A stretch of DNA of 64,000 bases, from NCBI RefSeq assembly GCF_002155425.1, contig NZ_MUYG01000011.1, forward strand, positions 744,001 to 808,000, written 5' to 3'. Of this stretch, positions 8,888 through 18,089 are shown piece by piece; position 1 is the first letter of the stretch; every line of letters begins with the position of its first letter. Source of the stretch: Erythrobacter donghaensis (lineage in GTDB: Bacteria > Pseudomonadota > Alphaproteobacteria > Sphingomonadales > Sphingomonadaceae). The position numbers and the translations under genes are program-made. The notes beneath the pieces are model-generated. The model saw nothing but the letters and a program-made list of their open reading frames with translations. It had not been told where the DNA came from and ran no database searches.

Positions 8888-10053
8888 CTGCGGATCAGAC
8901 CGGATAACGGCGCGCCGCTGCGTCCCGGGAACAGCCGCGCCATCGCCAGCTTGGGATCGAGCCGCAGATGCTCGGCCACCGCGCCCGCCAGCACGCTTTC
9001 GAGCGCGATGGTGGGGGCGAGGTCGCGGCCCTCGTAAAGCTGGCTGGTCGCAAGGCCCGGCCAGTCGGCGATCACCCGTCCGCCCTTGACGCTGCCGCCC
9101 ATCACCAGCGCCGCTCCGGCGGTGCCGTGGTCGGTGCCGCCGGTGCCGTTGAGACGCGCGGTGCGGCCGAATTCGGTCGCCACAACCACCATCGTATCGG
9201 CCCAGCCTGCGCCCATGCCCGCCTTGTAGGCGGCGAGCAGCGCATCAAGCTGGCGGGCCGAGCGGGCGAAGGCCCCGCGCTGGTTGGCGTGGGTGTCCCA
9301 TCCGCCCAGCTCGATCATCCCGATCCGCGCGCCGCCCTCGCCGCGCATCAGCGAGGCGGTGAGTTCACCCGCCGCGCGCGCATCGTTGAGGTTGCGCAGG
9401 CCATCATCGGCGGCCATCGTCTGCGTCTCCAGCGCCCGCGACCACAGCGCGCCAAGCTCCCTGTCACCGGCATAGAGCTGGCTGACGCGGGCTATCAGAT
9501 CCTCGCTGGCATTGGGGAGGGCGGAGGGCGCGTAGTTCGAAACCGGCGCGGCGCCCTGCAAGGCCAGCGGGACGGCCTGCGCAATCGCCAGCGCGCGCAA
9601 GGGCGCAGGGGCGCCTGCGCTCACCAGCGCGGCGAGGCGGTTGAGCCAGCCGTCCTTGGTCGCATAAGGCGCGGTGCCGCCGGTCTCGATCAGGTTCTGT
9701 CCGTCGAAATGCGAGCGCTCGCGATAGGCGGTTGCCGCCGCGTGGACGAACAGCGCCTCGCCCGCTGCAGCCGCCTTGCCGATCTCGGCCAGCGCCGGAT
9801 GGACGGCAAAGAAGCTGCCGAGCCGGGGCGCATTGTCGTAATCGGCTAGTGCGGCCCCACGCAGCGCCTCAAGGCCGGGGTCGCCCACGGGGGCAAGCAT
9901 CGCCATCCCGTCCGCCGCGCCGCGCAGCAGCACGAACAGCAGGTTGCGGCTTCCTGCCCCTTGCGCAAAGGCGATGCGGGGGAGGGCGAGGCCGCCTGCG
10001 CCCAGCACCAGCGATCCGGCAAGCAGCGAGCGGCGATCGAGAGCGGTGGTCAT
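8884..10053 (-). CDS. DUF1501 domain-containing protein, Tat-exported
   Basis: Protein of 389 aa with a twin-arginine signal (RRSLLAG, R7-R8) and a hydrophobic h-region ending near AFAQG. The body shows DUF1501 landmarks such as GAADGMAMLAPVGD and the metal-site-like segments GGWDTHANQRG and ATEFGRTARLNGTGGTDHGT, reminiscent of the alkaline-phosphatase/sulfatase fold. DUF1501 genes almost always sit beside DUF1800 genes, as here; the joint function is unknown. It starts 4 bp after the DUF1800 stop. Its last 4 bp overlap the end of the convergent GH3 gene. Confidence 0.88.
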   Translation of the reverse strand: MTTALDRRSLLAGSLVLGAGGLALPRIAFAQGAGSRNLLFVLLRGAADGMAMLAPVGDPGLEALRGAALADYDNAPRLGSFFAVHPALAEIGKAAAAGEALFVHAAATAYRERSHFDGQNLIETGGTAPYATKDGWLNRLAALVSAGAPAPLRALAIAQAVPLALQGAAPVSNYAPSALPNASEDLIARVSQLYAGDRELGALWSRALETQTMAADDGLRNLNDARAAGELTASLMRGEGGARIGMIELGGWDTHANQRGAFARSARQLDALLAAYKAGMGAGWADTMVVVATEFGRTARLNGTGGTDHGTAGAALVMGGSVKGGRVIADWPGLATSQLYEGRDLAPTIALESVLAGAVAEHLRLDPKLAMARLFPGRSGAPLSGLIRS

Positions 10054-10057
10054 GGAT

Positions 10058-11536
10058 CTATCTCCGCATCATTTCAGGCGAGACCAGCAGCAGCGCGAGC
10101 GCCTGGCTGCCGCTTTCGGCGCGCTTCAGCTGGGTCAGGGTCGGCTCGGTCAATGCGCCGGGGAAGGCGGCTTCTGCCAGCGCGACGACATTGTCTGCCG
10201 GAACCGCACGGGACACGCGCTCGGCGAATTCGACGCGGCGGATCAGCGCATCGGGCCCGGCCCAGCTGGCAGCGAGATCGTCATACCCGGCAGGCGAAGG
10301 CGCGCGCCACGGGGCCTGCCCCAGCTGCGCCAGCGCGCCGACGATACGCTGTGTCGGCAACTCCTTCACACCGGTGAGGCGCAGGGTCGCGACCAGCCAT
10401 TCGAACGGCGTGCGGAACTTGACCGGCTGCGCGGTCCACGCTTCGGGCGCGTCGATCAGCGTCGCCGTGAGGCTCGCCAGATCGCCGCCGGTCTTGAGGA
10501 AATCGGCCTCCAGCCGCGCGACCAGCGCAGGCGGCGGGGTGTCGCCCGCAAAATGACGTGCGAATTTGGTGGCGACATGGCGCGCAGTGGCAGGATGGGC
10601 GGCGAGATCGTCAAGGATCGCCAGCGCCTGCCGCGCCTCGCCCGCGGAATAGCTGCGCCCCAGCACTTGCCGCGCGCCGGGCTCGTGCACCAGCGCAACG
10701 AAGGCCGCGCCGCTGTCCTGCGTCTCGGCGAAGCGTCCGGCGCGGCCGATCCCGGGCACCGTCCAGCCGGTCAGCGCGCGGGCGAGCTCGGTCACGTCGG
10801 TCTGGCTGTAGCCGCCATCGACGCCGAGCGTGTGCAGCTCGAGCACCTCGCGCGCGAGATTCTCGTTAAGCCCGCGGGGCCGCTGAGGCGCATCGCCGCC
10901 CCGCCGCGCGCGCCGCTGGGTGAAGGGCGCATTGGGGCCGATCGACTGGAACTGATCGAGATAGATCAGCATCGCCGGGTGCAGCACCGCGGCCTTGAGC
11001 ATATCGCCAAAGCGTCCGAACACATGCGGGCGGATCGCAGTGAATTCGTGCGGGCCGACTTCGAACTGGGTGCCGAGCTTGCCGACCGAGACGCTGAAGT
11101 GGTTCGCCCAGAAGTGCACCAGCCGCTCGGCCAGCGGGGTTTTGCTGGTCACCGCAAGATTGACGCGCGCGGCGATGTCGTCGACCAGCACCCGGCGCGC
11201 GTCGATCAGCTTTTCGCGATATTCGGGCGGCAATCCGGCGAGCGCCGCAGCGCGGGGATTGTCGGCGGTCATGGCATCGCCCATCGGCCCGGCCATGGCG
11301 GGAGCCTCGGCACCCTCCATCGCCGCCAGCGCGCGGGTGTCCTGCCGCAGGTTGCGCACCAGTTCGATCATTTCGCCCGTCTTCGCGCGGGTATCCATCC
11401 GCCCGGCGATGACGGGCGGTGCGGGGTCGAAGGCATCGCGCTGGCGCAGCAGCCAGCGCTTCGGGTCGTTCGGCACCGGGCCGGAGGCAGAATGGCCGTA
11501 GCCGAAGCGGTTGATCGCGATGCTGGCCGGGGTCAT
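10058..11536 (-). CDS. DUF1800 domain-containing protein
   Basis: Protein of 492 aa and first gene of a two-gene operon with DUF1501. ATG 11536 is preferred because AAGGAG lies 7 bp before it; the reading frame continues upstream to 11614 without a ribosome binding site. DUF1800 landmarks are NRFGYG near the start, HFWANHFSVS in the middle, and the ENLAREVLELHTLGVDGGYS and DVTELARALTGW segments. No signal peptide is obvious. The family is of unknown function, is often encoded next to an exported DUF1501 partner, and is common in sphingomonads and planctomycetes. Confidence 0.88.
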   Translation of the reverse strand: MTPASIAINRFGYGHSASGPVPNDPKRWLLRQRDAFDPAPPVIAGRMDTRAKTGEMIELVRNLRQDTRALAAMEGAEAPAMAGPMGDAMTADNPRAAALAGLPPEYREKLIDARRVLVDDIAARVNLAVTSKTPLAERLVHFWANHFSVSVGKLGTQFEVGPHEFTAIRPHVFGRFGDMLKAAVLHPAMLIYLDQFQSIGPNAPFTQRRARRGGDAPQRPRGLNENLAREVLELHTLGVDGGYSQTDVTELARALTGWTVPGIGRAGRFAETQDSGAAFVALVHEPGARQVLGRSYSAGEARQALAILDDLAAHPATARHVATKFARHFAGDTPPPALVARLEADFLKTGGDLASLTATLIDAPEAWTAQPVKFRTPFEWLVATLRLTGVKELPTQRIVGALAQLGQAPWRAPSPAGYDDLAASWAGPDALIRRVEFAERVSRAVPADNVVALAEAAFPGALTEPTLTQLKRAESGSQALALLLVSPEMMRR

Positions 11537-11669
11537 GGCAGCTCCTTGCGGGCGAAGGTCACGGGCATGGCGGTGCATTCCTGAATATGGCAACCGACGG
11601 CAAGAAAACCGCACGGCGCCTGATCAACGGCTGAACGCGCATCACCCTTCGCGCCCCGGTGCAATTTTT

Positions 11670-13631
11670 CTAGGGCAGCACGATGTCGAACCCGTGCGGG
11701 AGCGGGTCGAGCGTGTCGACCAACTCCTGCAAGCGCGCCCGATCGCCCTCGATCGTCACCCCCTCCATCGCGGCCACGGTGCTGACCGGCAGCTTGACAA
11801 AGAGCAGCGCCAGCAGCGCCCGGCGCGGCCCGCGGATGGTGACATCGGCCTTTTCGGGCTGCGCGCCAACGCGCCCGATCAGCGCCTGTCGGCCTACCTC
11901 CAGCACTGCCTGTTCCCCGCGGTCGGGAATGTCGATCGCGATGGTCAGACCCACCGGCGTTCGGCCTTCGGGCGCGAAGCGGGTCGCGGCGGAATCGAGC
12001 AATTCCTGCGTCGAGATCGCGGCGATCAGATCATTGCTCTGCACCGCGCTGCGATCGCTGCGCCCGTTCCGCAATTCATTTGCGGCGGCGAGGAACTGGT
12101 TGCGCCAGATCGCGCTTTCCGCGCGGTAGCCCTGCTGTTCGTAGCTTGCCGCGAGCATCGCCCTGGCTGCGGCATTGTCGGGCGCGGCGAAGACGAGGCT
12201 TTGGAGCAGGTCGCTGGCCCAGCGATAATCGCCTGCTGCCATCGCATTCTCGGCCAGCGCCAGCGTGCGCTCGGCCCCGCCCAGCGCGCTCACCAGCCGC
12301 TTCGCCCGCTCGACCGGGGGGTGGGGGTGGAGATTGGCGGGGACGGCGTCATACCAGCCGAGATAGAACTGGTAGATCGCCTTGGCGTTGTGGCTGACCG
12401 TGCCGTAATAGCCGCGCGTCGCCCATTCCGCGGACTGGCCGGGCGGGGGCGATTGTTCGAGCGCTTCGGCGATTTCGTCCATCGTCTCGCCGCGGTTCAT
12501 GCGGCGCAGAGTCTGATCGTGGAGCCAGCGGTAATTGTCGCGCTGGGCGGTCAGCCAGGCGGTGCCTGCGGTGCGCCCGAAGATCGGCCAGCAATGGCTC
12601 GAAATCACCACGTCGGATTGCGGGCCGTAGCGGGTCGCCGCTTCATCGAGGTAATGCGCCCAGGCCCGTGCATCGCGCACCTTCGCGCCGCGCGGGGTGA
12701 GGATGTTGTGCATCGTGCAGGTGGCGATCTCGGCGGCGAGGAAGGTCTTGGCCGGGGTGATGAAGATGTTGAACTCCGCCGGAGCCTCGCTGCCCGAGAC
12801 GATCTGAAATTCCAGCGGCACGCCGTCCACCACGCGGGTCTCCCCTGTGGCGGCGACGGTGTCGGTGGGCGCGATCAGCGAAAGCGTGCCCGCCGAAAGG
12901 CCCATGCCGATGCCGCTGCCCATCTGCCCGGTTGCCCCCGGCGCAAGACCGGTGCCGAACTGATAGGCCGCGCGCCGGGTCATCGCGCCCCCGGCGATGA
13001 CGTTCTCCGAGGTCGCTTCCTCCATGAAGCCTTCGGGCGCGATCACGGGCACGCGCCCGGCATCGGCAGGGTCGAGCACCCCGCGCGCGCCGCCGAAGTG
13101 GTCGCCGTGGCTGTGCGAATAAATAAGCGCGCTGACGGGGCGCTCACCCAGCGTCTGGTTGACCAGTTCGAGCGCCGCGCGCGCCGCCTCGACGCTGGTG
13201 AGCGGGTCGATCACGATCCAGCCCGTTTGCCCGCGAATGATGGTCATGTTCGACAGGTCGAACCCGCGCACCTGCCAGACATCCTCGGTCACGGCGAAAA
13301 GGCCGTGGTTCTTCAGATGCGTCATGTGCCGCCACAGGCTGGGGTTGACCGTGTCCGGAGCAGGCCCTTCGACAAAGGCATAGGTGTCGAGATTCCAGAC
13401 GGGCTTGCCTTCGGGACTCAGGATCACCGAATCGGCGCGGGTGGCGAGGAAGCCGCGGCGGACATTGTCGGCATCGCGGGTGCCTTCCGGCGGAAGCCGG
13501 GTCGCCGCCTCGGCCTGCGCGGCGCGGGTGGTGGGGCTGGCGGGCGCCGCGCTGTCCTGCGCCGCAGCGCTTCCGGCCACCCCTGCGATAAGAGCCAGCG
13601 CGGCGCGCGCGCGCCATCGGGCGATTGTCAT
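11670..13631 (-). CDS. Alkyl/aryl-sulfatase, metallo-beta-lactamase fold (SdsA-like)
   Basis: Exported enzyme of 653 aa that probably hydrolyses alkyl sulfate esters such as SDS. A signal peptide (ALALIAGVAGSAAAQ) is followed by the metallo-beta-lactamase domain with the zinc motif HSHGDH at residues 173-178, embedded in YSHSHGDHFGG. The middle dimerisation region contains the conserved APEGFMEEATSENVIAGGAM and the helical SALGGAERTLALAENAMAAGDYRWA stretch. The C-terminal about 120 residues resemble an SCP2-like lipid-binding domain. Length and domain order match the SdsA1 family. It stands alone. Confidence 0.88.
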   Translation of the reverse strand: MTIARWRARAALALIAGVAGSAAAQDSAAPASPTTRAAQAEAATRLPPEGTRDADNVRRGFLATRADSVILSPEGKPVWNLDTYAFVEGPAPDTVNPSLWRHMTHLKNHGLFAVTEDVWQVRGFDLSNMTIIRGQTGWIVIDPLTSVEAARAALELVNQTLGERPVSALIYSHSHGDHFGGARGVLDPADAGRVPVIAPEGFMEEATSENVIAGGAMTRRAAYQFGTGLAPGATGQMGSGIGMGLSAGTLSLIAPTDTVAATGETRVVDGVPLEFQIVSGSEAPAEFNIFITPAKTFLAAEIATCTMHNILTPRGAKVRDARAWAHYLDEAATRYGPQSDVVISSHCWPIFGRTAGTAWLTAQRDNYRWLHDQTLRRMNRGETMDEIAEALEQSPPPGQSAEWATRGYYGTVSHNAKAIYQFYLGWYDAVPANLHPHPPVERAKRLVSALGGAERTLALAENAMAAGDYRWASDLLQSLVFAAPDNAAARAMLAASYEQQGYRAESAIWRNQFLAAANELRNGRSDRSAVQSNDLIAAISTQELLDSAATRFAPEGRTPVGLTIAIDIPDRGEQAVLEVGRQALIGRVGAQPEKADVTIRGPRRALLALLFVKLPVSTVAAMEGVTIEGDRARLQELVDTLDPLPHGFDIVLP

Positions 13632-13832
13632 GATTGTCTCCCCTCTTCTCCCGCGCCTGTGATGCCTTTGCTGCGCGGTGCTGGCAAGTGGGTGGGCGGA
13701 AGGGGAATGGGCCCTATCTGCAACTATTCAAATAACAGAACGTTTGCGAAGAAAGATTGAATTTTTCCGATTTGGCATCGGCCGCTAACAACCGGTCCCA
13801 CGCTTCCGCCTCCAGCTGAGGGACCCCGCATC

Positions 13833-15002
13833 ATGGATCATCGCACGCTGATTTCCGAGCGCCCTGTCTCTGCCCTGCGGCCGGTGCCGCCGCGCCCGAC
13901 GCTGGCGCTGGTGGCCTCGCGCTTTGCGCTTGCCCTGCCGCCAGAACCCGCGCCGCAGGGCTGGGCCGAAGGGCTGGAGCGGCTGCTCGGCTGGCTCGGG
14001 ATCGATGCCGAACTCACAACGCCCGCACACCATGCGCGCCGCCTCCCGCGCATGGCCGGCTGGGCGCTGCCCGCCGGAGCCTCCGCCCCACTGTTCGCCC
14101 CGTGGACCGGGTGGAGCCCCGTCGCCTTCCAGCACGGCGGCCTCGCCGGTCTGCCCAAGGCGCTGTTTGCCGCGAGCTATCTGATCGACCACCCGCGCGG
14201 ACAGGCGGGCGGGCGCGGGGGGATCGATTGTGTGCTGATGAGCCCGCATCCCGCGCATTGCCCGCCCGAGGACGCCGGCGGCCCGCCACTGCCTTCGCCG
14301 CGCGCGCTGACCGCGATGATCCGCGCCGCGCAGCGCGAAGGGCGCCAGCGGCTCGCGATCATCCTCACCGCCCGCCAGCGCAACGCCGTCGCCAAGAGCT
14401 TGCTGGCGGCGGGCAAGGGCCTGAACCGCGAAGGGATGACGCTCGATATCCTCACGCTCGAAGATGCGCTCGGCACGCTGACGGCAGGCCCGCCCGTGTG
14501 GGATGCGATCATCGCCATGCCCGATCTGCGCGGGACGGTGTTCACCCTGCTGGCAGCCACCAGCGGCATGCGCGGGGCCTGGCCGATGCTGTGGCTTGAC
14601 GGGACAGGCGAGCGCGCCTTGGTCGCGGTCACCAGCGAAGCGCCGGGCGAGGGGGTGAGCCGCCTGCCGCTCGATGCGGCGGCGTTGATCCACGCACTTG
14701 CCCTGACGCTCCACCACGGCGGCGCGGCGCGTGCAGCGTCGCGGCTGCACGAGGCCTGGGCGCGGCTGCGGGACAGCGGCGTGACCACCACCCGCTGCGG
14801 GGACGCTGCGCCCTACGTCAAGGCGGTCGACGATGCGGCTTTCCTTGATCTGCTGTGCAGCGATGCCGCGGTCAGCAAACGGGCGCAGCAACCGTGGCGC
14901 GCGCTCGAAAATGAAAAAATTGCAAAAGACGGGAGCCAAATGCCGCATTTGCGTGTTGTGACAACATATCCTGCACTCCCCTCCAACACGAAAGGTCGTT
15001 GA
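13833..15002 (+). CDS. Uncharacterised protein, possible degenerate isocitrate/isopropylmalate dehydrogenase homologue
   Basis: Protein of 389 aa with no confident family. Read against the true LeuB in this window, residues about 215-320 follow the same order: a KSLLAAGKGL segment where LeuB has [29 protein letters not shown] where LeuB has [13 protein letters not shown], and LIHALALTLHHGGAARAA where LeuB has [13 protein letters not shown]. The paired metal-binding aspartates are absent (GTVFTL instead of GDILSD), so if related it is probably not a catalyst. It overlaps nothing and ends 1 bp before an arsR gene that may share its transcript. The relationship is by eye only; a structure prediction would decide. 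Confidence 0.5.
   Translation: MDHRTLISERPVSALRPVPPRPTLALVASRFALALPPEPAPQGWAEGLERLLGWLGIDAELTTPAHHARRLPRMAGWALPAGASAPLFAPWTGWSPVAFQHGGLAGLPKALFAASYLIDHPRGQAGGRGGIDCVLMSPHPAHCPPEDAGGPPLPSPRALTAMIRAAQREGRQRLAIILTARQRNAVAKSLLAAGKGLNREGMTLDILTLEDALGTLTAGPPVWDAIIAMPDLRGTVFTLLAATSGMRGAWPMLWLDGTGERALVAVTSEAPGEGVSRLPLDAAALIHALALTLHHGGAARAASRLHEAWARLRDSGVTTTRCGDAAPYVKAVDDAAFLDLLCSDAAVSKRAQQPWRALENEKIAKDGSQMPHLRVVTTYPALPSNTKGR
14954..14966. promoter_or_regulatory. Perfect inverted repeat before arsR (candidate operator)
   Basis: TGTTGTGACAACA is a perfect 6-1-6 inverted repeat located 38 bp before the arsR start, inside the 3' end of the upstream gene. ArsR proteins often bind short dyads near their own promoter. 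No convincing -35/-10 pair was identified, so this is only a candidate. Confidence 0.35.
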
Positions 15003-15003
15003 T

Positions 15004-15369
15004 ATGCCGAGCCGCAAGATTGTCGCGAACGAATTGGCGCATGTGCTCCGGCAGATTTCGCATCCCGACCGCATCCGGCTCTTGCTGAAGCTGCAATCGG
15101 GCGACCAGACCGTCAACGAGCTGGGCGAACTCCTCGAAATCTCGCCCACCCGCGTCTCGCAGCACCTTGGCGTGCTGCGCGCGATTGCGTTGGTGGAGAC
15201 CGAGACGCGCGGCCAGCAGCGGGTTTATCGGCTCGCGCAGCCCGATCTGGCGCTGTGGCTGATCGAAGGCATCGACTTCGTCGCCCACCGCTTCAGCCGC
15301 GCCAGCAGCAGCGATATCGAGCAGGCCAAGCGCTTGTGGCACGCCGAGGCGGCCGAAACCGTGATGTAA
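15004..15369 (+). CDS. ArsR family transcriptional regulator
   Basis: Winged-helix regulator of 121 aa. The HTH region (TVNELGELLEISPTRVSQHLGVLRAIALV, about residues 36-64) is typical of ArsR/SmtB proteins. It contains no cysteine, so it is not a classical thiol-based metal sensor. It is clearly a paralogue of the ArsR at 17686-18057: both begin MPSR, share HPDR(I/L)RL, S/T-R-(V/I)-SQHL and a C-terminal extension after a YRL motif. It follows the 389-aa gene by 1 bp and converges on the SulP gene. Its target genes are not known. Confidence 0.88.
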   Translation: MPSRKIVANELAHVLRQISHPDRIRLLLKLQSGDQTVNELGELLEISPTRVSQHLGVLRAIALVETETRGQQRVYRLAQPDLALWLIEGIDFVAHRFSRASSSDIEQAKRLWHAEAAETVM

Positions 15370-15391
15370 CGGGCGCGCCCGCTCCGGCGCG

Positions 15392-16960
15392 TCAGGCGGC
15401 GGAGCGGGTCATCAGGCCGGGGATCGCGGTCTTGCTCGGATCTTCCGACCGGCGGCCATAACGCTCCACCAGCTCGCTCCACTCGACGATCAGCGAACCG
15501 CCAGTCGATTGGTGCTGCTTCTCCCACGAAGACAGCATCTCGAGGCAGGCGTGGTCGATATAGTCGAGCTTCTCGACATGGATGTGCACCTCCGACCCGA
15601 AGGGCGAGGACTCCAGCGCCTTGCCCAGCTGCGGGATCGAGAAGAAGGTCGCCGATCCCGTCATCCACAGGTCGATGCGGCCCGTTTCCGGGTCATGCTC
15701 GCGGCGGATGTCGAGGTGCGAGAAGGTATAGACCAGCTTCAGCGTCGCCAGCACGAAGCCGAGGATCACGCCGGTGAGCAGGTCGATCGCCACCACCCCG
15801 ATCAGGGTCGCGAAGTAGATCACCAGCTCCTGCTTGCCGAATTCGGCGATTTTGCGGATCTGCGCGACGTTGACCAGCTTGTAGCCGGTATAGACAAGGA
15901 TCGCGGCCAGCACCGAGGTCGGGATGGCGTTGAGCACGAAGGGGAAGGCGGCGACCGCCAGCAGCAGCCAGACGCCGTGCATGATCGCCGAAAAACGCGT
16001 GGTCGCCCCGGCATCGACGTTCGCCGAGGAGCGCACAATCACCCCCGTCATCGGCAGCGCGCCGAACCCGCCGCAGATCATGTTGCCGATCCCCTGCGCG
16101 CGCAGCTCCTTGTCGTAATCGGTGCGCGCGCCGGTGTGCATCTTGTCGACCGCGGTCGCGCACAGCAAAGTCTCGGCACTGGCGACGAAGGCGAAGACCA
16201 GGCCCAGCGTCAGGATGTCGGGATCGACGAAGCCGCCCAGCGCCTCGCGGGTCGGGATGTTGAGGCCGCTCACCAGCGTTTCGGGCAGGTTGACCAGATT
16301 GATCGGCAGGCCAAAGATCATGGCGAACACCGCGCCGACGATCACGCCAAGCAGCGGGCCGGGGATCAGCGACAACGACTTGGGCTTGAACTGGTTCCAC
16401 AGCACGATGGTGGCGATGGTCACGATCCCCGCCATCGCGGCGAGGTGGTGGACCGAACCATCGACCGGGAAGACCTTGACGATCGCTTCGGGGATCGCGG
16501 CGAGGTTCAGCAGCCCGTTGGCGCGCGGCGCATCGTCGAGCATGACGTGCAGCTGCGAGGCGAAGATCAGCACCCCGATCCCGGCCAGCATCCCGTGGAT
16601 CACCGAGGGCGAGATCGCCCGGAACCACTGGCCGAGCTTGAACACGCCCGCGAGCAGTTGCAGCCCGCCAGCGATCAGTCCGACCACGCCGAGCATGATC
16701 AGGCCATGTTCCTGCACCAGCTGATAGACCAGCACCGCCATCCCCGCCGCAGGCCCGCTCACCTGCAAGGGCGACCCGGCGATCGTGCCGACCACCAGCC
16801 CGCCGACAATCCCGGTGATCAAGCCGAGCGCGGGCGGCGCGCCCGAAGCGATCGCGATCCCCATGCACAGCGGCAGGGCGACGAGGAAGACCACGATCGA
16901 GGCGAGAAAATCGCGCCCGAGCACCGCGGATGTCACGCGGGTTGCAGTGGCAGAGGACAT
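15392..16960 (-). CDS. SulP family anion (probably bicarbonate) transporter with STAS domain
   Basis: Inner-membrane transporter of 522 aa. ATG 16960 is chosen because the reading frame upstream of it is antisense to carbonic anhydrase coding sequence. About 12 hydrophobic segments start with FLASIVVFLVALPLCMGIAI and contain the SulP pattern SGPAAGMAVLVYQ. A STAS domain (about residues 420-510) ends the protein. It lies downstream of the beta-carbonic anhydrase gene and is third in an arsR-cynT-like-sulP operon. The pairing with carbonic anhydrase favours bicarbonate over sulfate as substrate, which is an inference from context. Confidence 0.88.
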   Translation of the reverse strand: MSSATATRVTSAVLGRDFLASIVVFLVALPLCMGIAIASGAPPALGLITGIVGGLVVGTIAGSPLQVSGPAAGMAVLVYQLVQEHGLIMLGVVGLIAGGLQLLAGVFKLGQWFRAISPSVIHGMLAGIGVLIFASQLHVMLDDAPRANGLLNLAAIPEAIVKVFPVDGSVHHLAAMAGIVTIATIVLWNQFKPKSLSLIPGPLLGVIVGAVFAMIFGLPINLVNLPETLVSGLNIPTREALGGFVDPDILTLGLVFAFVASAETLLCATAVDKMHTGARTDYDKELRAQGIGNMICGGFGALPMTGVIVRSSANVDAGATTRFSAIMHGVWLLLAVAAFPFVLNAIPTSVLAAILVYTGYKLVNVAQIRKIAEFGKQELVIYFATLIGVVAIDLLTGVILGFVLATLKLVYTFSHLDIRREHDPETGRIDLWMTGSATFFSIPQLGKALESSPFGSEVHIHVEKLDYIDHACLEMLSSWEKQHQSTGGSLIVEWSELVERYGRRSEDPSKTAIPGLMTRSAA

Positions 16961-17006
16961 AGGGGAAGGCTCCGGGGAGAGAGAGTGGGGGAAGGCGGTT
17001 GCTGCG

Positions 17007-17672
17007 TCAGCAGGCGTGGCTGTGCACCATCTGCGCGGCGAGATCGCCGGCGTAGCGTTCCTCGACCGAGATCCAGCTGCCGGTCGCCTCGTCGAAGGCG
17101 GAGACTTCGCCGGTCTTGATGTCATAGACCCAGCCGTGCAGCTGTACGGTCTTCTGCGCCAGCGCGACCGCCACCGTGGGGTGGGTCTTTAGGTGCTGCA
17201 ATTGCAGGATGACGTTCTGTTCGAGCAGCATGCGCATCTTGGCATCGGGATCGAGCCCGGCACCCATCGCCTCGGTGATGTCGACCGCGCCCTGCGCATA
17301 GCCCAGCCATTCGCGCACGTGCGGCAGGCTGGTGAGGCCGGCACGGTTCATCGCGCCCTTCATCGCCCCGCATTCGGTGTGCCCGCAGATCACGATATGC
17401 GGGATCTGCAGCGCGCCGATGGCGAATTCGATCGAGGCGGTCATCCCGCCGGTCTGGTTGGTGTGCGGCGGCACGATATTGCCCGCGTTGCGGCAGATGA
17501 ACAGCTCGCCCGGATCGGTCTGGGTGAGCATCGCGGTCTCGATCCGGCTGTCCGAGCAGGTGATGAACAGCGCCTCGGGGCTCTGGCCGGTGGCGAGCTT
17601 TTCGAACAGTTCGGCCTTCTCGGGGAAGACCTCGCGCTGGAACTTGACCACGCCTTGGGCAAAATGGGGCAT
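17007..17672 (-). CDS. Beta-class carbonic anhydrase
   Basis: Cytoplasmic zinc enzyme of 221 aa interconverting CO2 and bicarbonate. Zinc ligands C39, H98 and C101 appear in the motifs CSDSR (C39, D41, R43) and CGHTEC, as in plant-type beta-carbonic anhydrases. ATG 17672 has AAGGA 9 bp upstream and follows the arsR stop by 13 bp; the reading frame continues upstream only as antisense of arsR. The gene is followed 46 bp later by the SulP transporter, so transporter and enzyme probably handle the same inorganic carbon pool. Confidence 0.93.
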   Translation of the reverse strand: MPHFAQGVVKFQREVFPEKAELFEKLATGQSPEALFITCSDSRIETAMLTQTDPGELFICRNAGNIVPPHTNQTGGMTASIEFAIGALQIPHIVICGHTECGAMKGAMNRAGLTSLPHVREWLGYAQGAVDITEAMGAGLDPDAKMRMLLEQNVILQLQHLKTHPTVAVALAQKTVQLHGWVYDIKTGEVSAFDEATGSWISVEERYAGDLAAQMVHSHAC

Positions 17673-17685
17673 TGCGATTATCCTT

Positions 17686-18057
17686 TTACTTTGAAGACGA
17701 TGACTGGGGTTCGCGGGCCGACCACAGGGCGCGCGCGCTGTCGAAATGTTCGGCATCCTCCAGCCGCTGGCGGATGTCGATGAAGGGCAGGGCATCCAGC
17801 ACCCAGGCGGCCAGATGCGGATTGGATAGGCGGTAGAAGTGGTTGCGCCCGTCGCGGCGTTCCTCGACCAGCCGCTGGGCGCGCAGCAATGCGAGATGCT
17901 GGGAGATGCGGGTGGCAGGCAGATCGAGCGCGTCGGCAAGGCCGGTCACATCCATCTCGCCCGCGCCCAGCTCCTCGACCAGCCGCAGCCGGTCGGGATG
18001 GGCGAGCAGCTTGAACAGATCTGCAAGCTCGCGCGAAACGATGAGCCGACTCGGCAT
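17686..18057 (-). CDS. ArsR family regulator of the carbonic anhydrase/SulP operon
   Basis: Winged-helix regulator of 123 aa, first gene of the operon. ATG 18057 is preceded by GGGAGAGGG, whereas a further in-frame ATG 39 bp upstream has none and would place the start inside the inverted repeat. The HTH is DVTGLADALDLPATRISQHLALLRAQRLV. No cysteine is present in the mature reading, so metal sensing is unlikely. Strong similarity to the arsR at 15004-15369 shows a duplication. Autoregulation through the dyad at 18072-18089 is likely; the signal is unknown. Confidence 0.88.
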   Translation of the reverse strand: MPSRLIVSRELADLFKLLAHPDRLRLVEELGAGEMDVTGLADALDLPATRISQHLALLRAQRLVEERRDGRNHFYRLSNPHLAAWVLDALPFIDIRQRLEDAEHFDSARALWSAREPQSSSSK

Positions 18058-18071
18058 GTCCCTCTCCCAAG

Positions 18072-18089
18072 CCTGCAAGAGTTTGCAGG
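18072..18089. promoter_or_regulatory. Inverted repeat upstream of arsR operon
   Basis: CCTGCAA and TTGCAGG form a perfect 7-bp dyad with a 4-bp spacer, 15-32 bp upstream of the arsR start. Its size and place suit an ArsR operator controlling the arsR/carbonic anhydrase/SulP operon. Binding is inferred. Confidence 0.5.

Noticed and set aside
13722-13752. AACGTT near 13740 as a second LacI operator
   Set aside because: Flanks are not complementary beyond the central six bases.
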